A DNA stretch of 64,000 nt from positions 1 through 64,000 of the forward strand of contig USDT01000009.1 of the NCBI GenBank assembly GCA_900553465.1, written 5' to 3'. Shown here one piece after another: positions 63,008 through 64,000 of this stretch; within the stretch, counting starts at the first letter, position 1, and each line of letters starts with the position of its first letter. The notes beneath the pieces were generated by a model. The model worked only from the letters and a program-made list of their open reading frames with translations. It searched no databases and had not been told where the DNA came from. The DNA is from an uncultured Prevotella sp. Its GTDB lineage: Bacteria > Bacteroidota > Bacteroidia > Bacteroidales > Bacteroidaceae. The translations under genes and the position numbers were made by a program.

Positions 63008-64000
63008 TCAATATGTTATTTCAAACAGATTCTTTTTATTATTCAGGAAGGTGTAACCTTCGGTGAAAGTGAACCCTTCGGCAGCATCGATGGCATCTGC
63101 CGACTTGCTGTAAGAGTATATCTTGCCGCCGGAGAAGACTATCGTGCCGTCGGCCTTTATGCCTTTAGGCGAGGCCTTGCCCTTCTTTCCGGTAGTCACT
63201 ATGTTGAGTTCGCCACCCGTCACGCTTATGTTCTCGTCGCAGTTGATGCCTTTGCCACCCTCGCCGGTGCTCTTCAGATTGACTGTTCCGGCCGTCATAG
63301 TGAAGGTGGAGTCACACTTTATGCCTGCGCAGCTGCTCGTGTCGTTATATTCAATGAACGGACCTCCGGCAGTGATGACCGTTGTACGGCCGCCCGAAAT
63401 GGTAACATCAAACTCGGAGTTGATGCCTTTGCCGGCATCAGCAGCGATGTCTATGTTGAGAACACCGCCTCTTATGTCCACTCCGTCGTTGGCTTTCACA
63501 CCGTTGCTCACATTGCTCTTCACGTTGATTACGTTTCCGGGACGGAACACAATGTAGTCGTCGCTTGCGATACCATTCTTGCAGTTGGCCTCGATATCAA
63601 GTCTTCCGGCACCATTGAATATTATCTGTCCCTCGCTGAATATGGTTCCCTTCATGTCCTCGCCGGGTTCCTCGACATATCGTGTGCCGTCAGCCAGCTT
63701 GTTGACAGAACCGGGAGTCAGTTCCACATACATCGACTTGCCGCACTGGTTGTTGATGGCCGGTCCGTCAGGATTTGTGAGCGTGAGATTGTCCAGACCT
63801 ATCTTCAGTTTCGATTCACTGTATACCTTGAACGAACCGTTGTTGCTTGAACCGCTGAGAATGTACTCTACATTGCGTGCTGTGGAGTTCACCGTCACAT
63901 GAGCACCGTCCACCGACACCTTGATAGTGCCTCCGTCGCCATCGACAGTGGCCGTATTGCCGTTGTATTTCACCTCTACTGTGTAGAAAACTGTCATATT
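63008..64000 (-). CDS. Carbohydrate-binding beta-helix protein, Cthe_2159-like (partial)
   Basis: The gene is cut by the window edge: the frame is open through the last base and the first Met (63997) is internal. The visible 331 residues form a right-handed beta helix with repeats such as 'GGVLNIDIAADAGKGINSEF', 'TFTMTAGTVNLKSTGEGGKG' and 'NISVTGGELNIVTTGKKGKA'. The N-terminal part ('NGNTATVDGDGGTIKVSVDG', 'ARNVEYILSGSSNNGSFKVY') is the entry strand set of Cthe_2159/DUF4353 proteins, which bind acidic polysaccharides. It ends without a T9SS domain, unlike the 10940 and 12326 proteins. Own terminator downstream. Confidence 0.85.
   Translation of the reverse strand, partial: NMTVFYTVEVKYNGNTATVDGDGGTIKVSVDGAHVTVNSTARNVEYILSGSSNNGSFKVYSESKLKIGLDNLTLTNPDGPAINNQCGKSMYVELTPGSVNKLADGTRYVEEPGEDMKGTIFSEGQIIFNGAGRLDIEANCKNGIASDDYIVFRPGNVINVKSNVSNGVKANDGVDIRGGVLNIDIAADAGKGINSEFDVTISGGRTTVITAGGPFIEYNDTSSCAGIKCDSTFTMTAGTVNLKSTGEGGKGINCDENISVTGGELNIVTTGKKGKASPKGIKADGTIVFSGGKIYSYSKSADAIDAAEGFTFTEGYTFLNNKKNLFEITY

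Overview
The window comes from a Bacteroidota genome, order Bacteroidales, most likely Prevotellaceae or a near relative. Three things point there. Many genes are preceded by the Bacteroidota -7 element TAnnTTTG, several with a TTG/TTTG -33 element. Secreted proteins end in type IX secretion (T9SS) C-terminal sorting domains of the form 'YNxxGxxV...GxYIVxxxxxxxKxxxx'. Leaders do not rely on strong Shine-Dalgarno sequences. No insertion sequence, prophage, CRISPR array, rRNA operon or SusC/SusD locus was seen.

Layout. 0-10 kb (+): four secreted T9SS cargo proteins, namely a multi-module choice-of-anchor J protein broken by a 1-base frameshift, a propeller/Fn3/anchor-J protein, a subtilisin-like protease and an unknown secreted protein. 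10.9-16.1 kb (-): two paralogous beta-helix-type surface proteins, one with an added transglutaminase-like domain, and a small lipoprotein resembling PliI lysozyme inhibitors. 16.4-31.5 kb: two complete RND efflux systems (adaptor, permease, outer-membrane factor), each next to its own LytS-type kinase and LytTR response regulator. Each pump has a pair of direct repeats at 21-22 bp spacing upstream, which fits a LytTR operator. 31.9-44 kb: mostly leftward housekeeping genes (recQ, recJ, a C1 peptidase, Xaa-Pro aminopeptidase, two DUF805 proteins, an exported Gfo/Idh/MocA oxidoreductase, trmD, a TIGR02757 protein), with a patatin-like gene on the other strand and a likely small RNA at about 44.0-44.1 kb. 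44.4-53.1 kb (+): rmuC and a low-molecular-weight tyrosine phosphatase, a thioredoxin-fold protein, and the operon aconitase - isocitrate dehydrogenase - citrate synthase, the oxidative branch from oxaloacetate to 2-oxoglutarate. 53.8-62.1 kb (+): another T9SS anchor-J protein, tRNA-Val(TAC), purB, an rRNA pseudouridine synthase with a 22-residue repeat tail, and asnS. The right edge cuts a third beta-helix-type surface protein.

The most unusual structure lies between genes. Six intergenic regions (10.5, 31.7, 42.9, 53.3, 57.1 and 62.4 kb) carry degenerate tandem arrays with a strict 22-bp period. Each unit holds a 17-bp imperfect dyad (for example TGATATGGTGCATATCA or TGAAACGGCCCGTTTCA) and a 5-bp spacer. 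Two arrays sit inside a roughly 525-bp composite element (56869-57393 and 62237-62761) that is colinear between copies without net indels: a conserved upstream block with TTGACTTTTTTTTGACAAA, a fixed 119-bp gap, the array, then a block with inverted arms CGCGTATTTGC/GCAAATACGCG. A diverged copy of this layout is at 10.4-10.8 kb, and an array with a similar palindrome, apparently reversed, is at 42.8-43.0 kb. This looks like a dispersed, non-coding, MITE-like or protein-binding repeat family.

Limits: everything was read by eye, without alignments or database searches. Family names rest on visible motifs. Promoters, operators and the small RNA are predictions.
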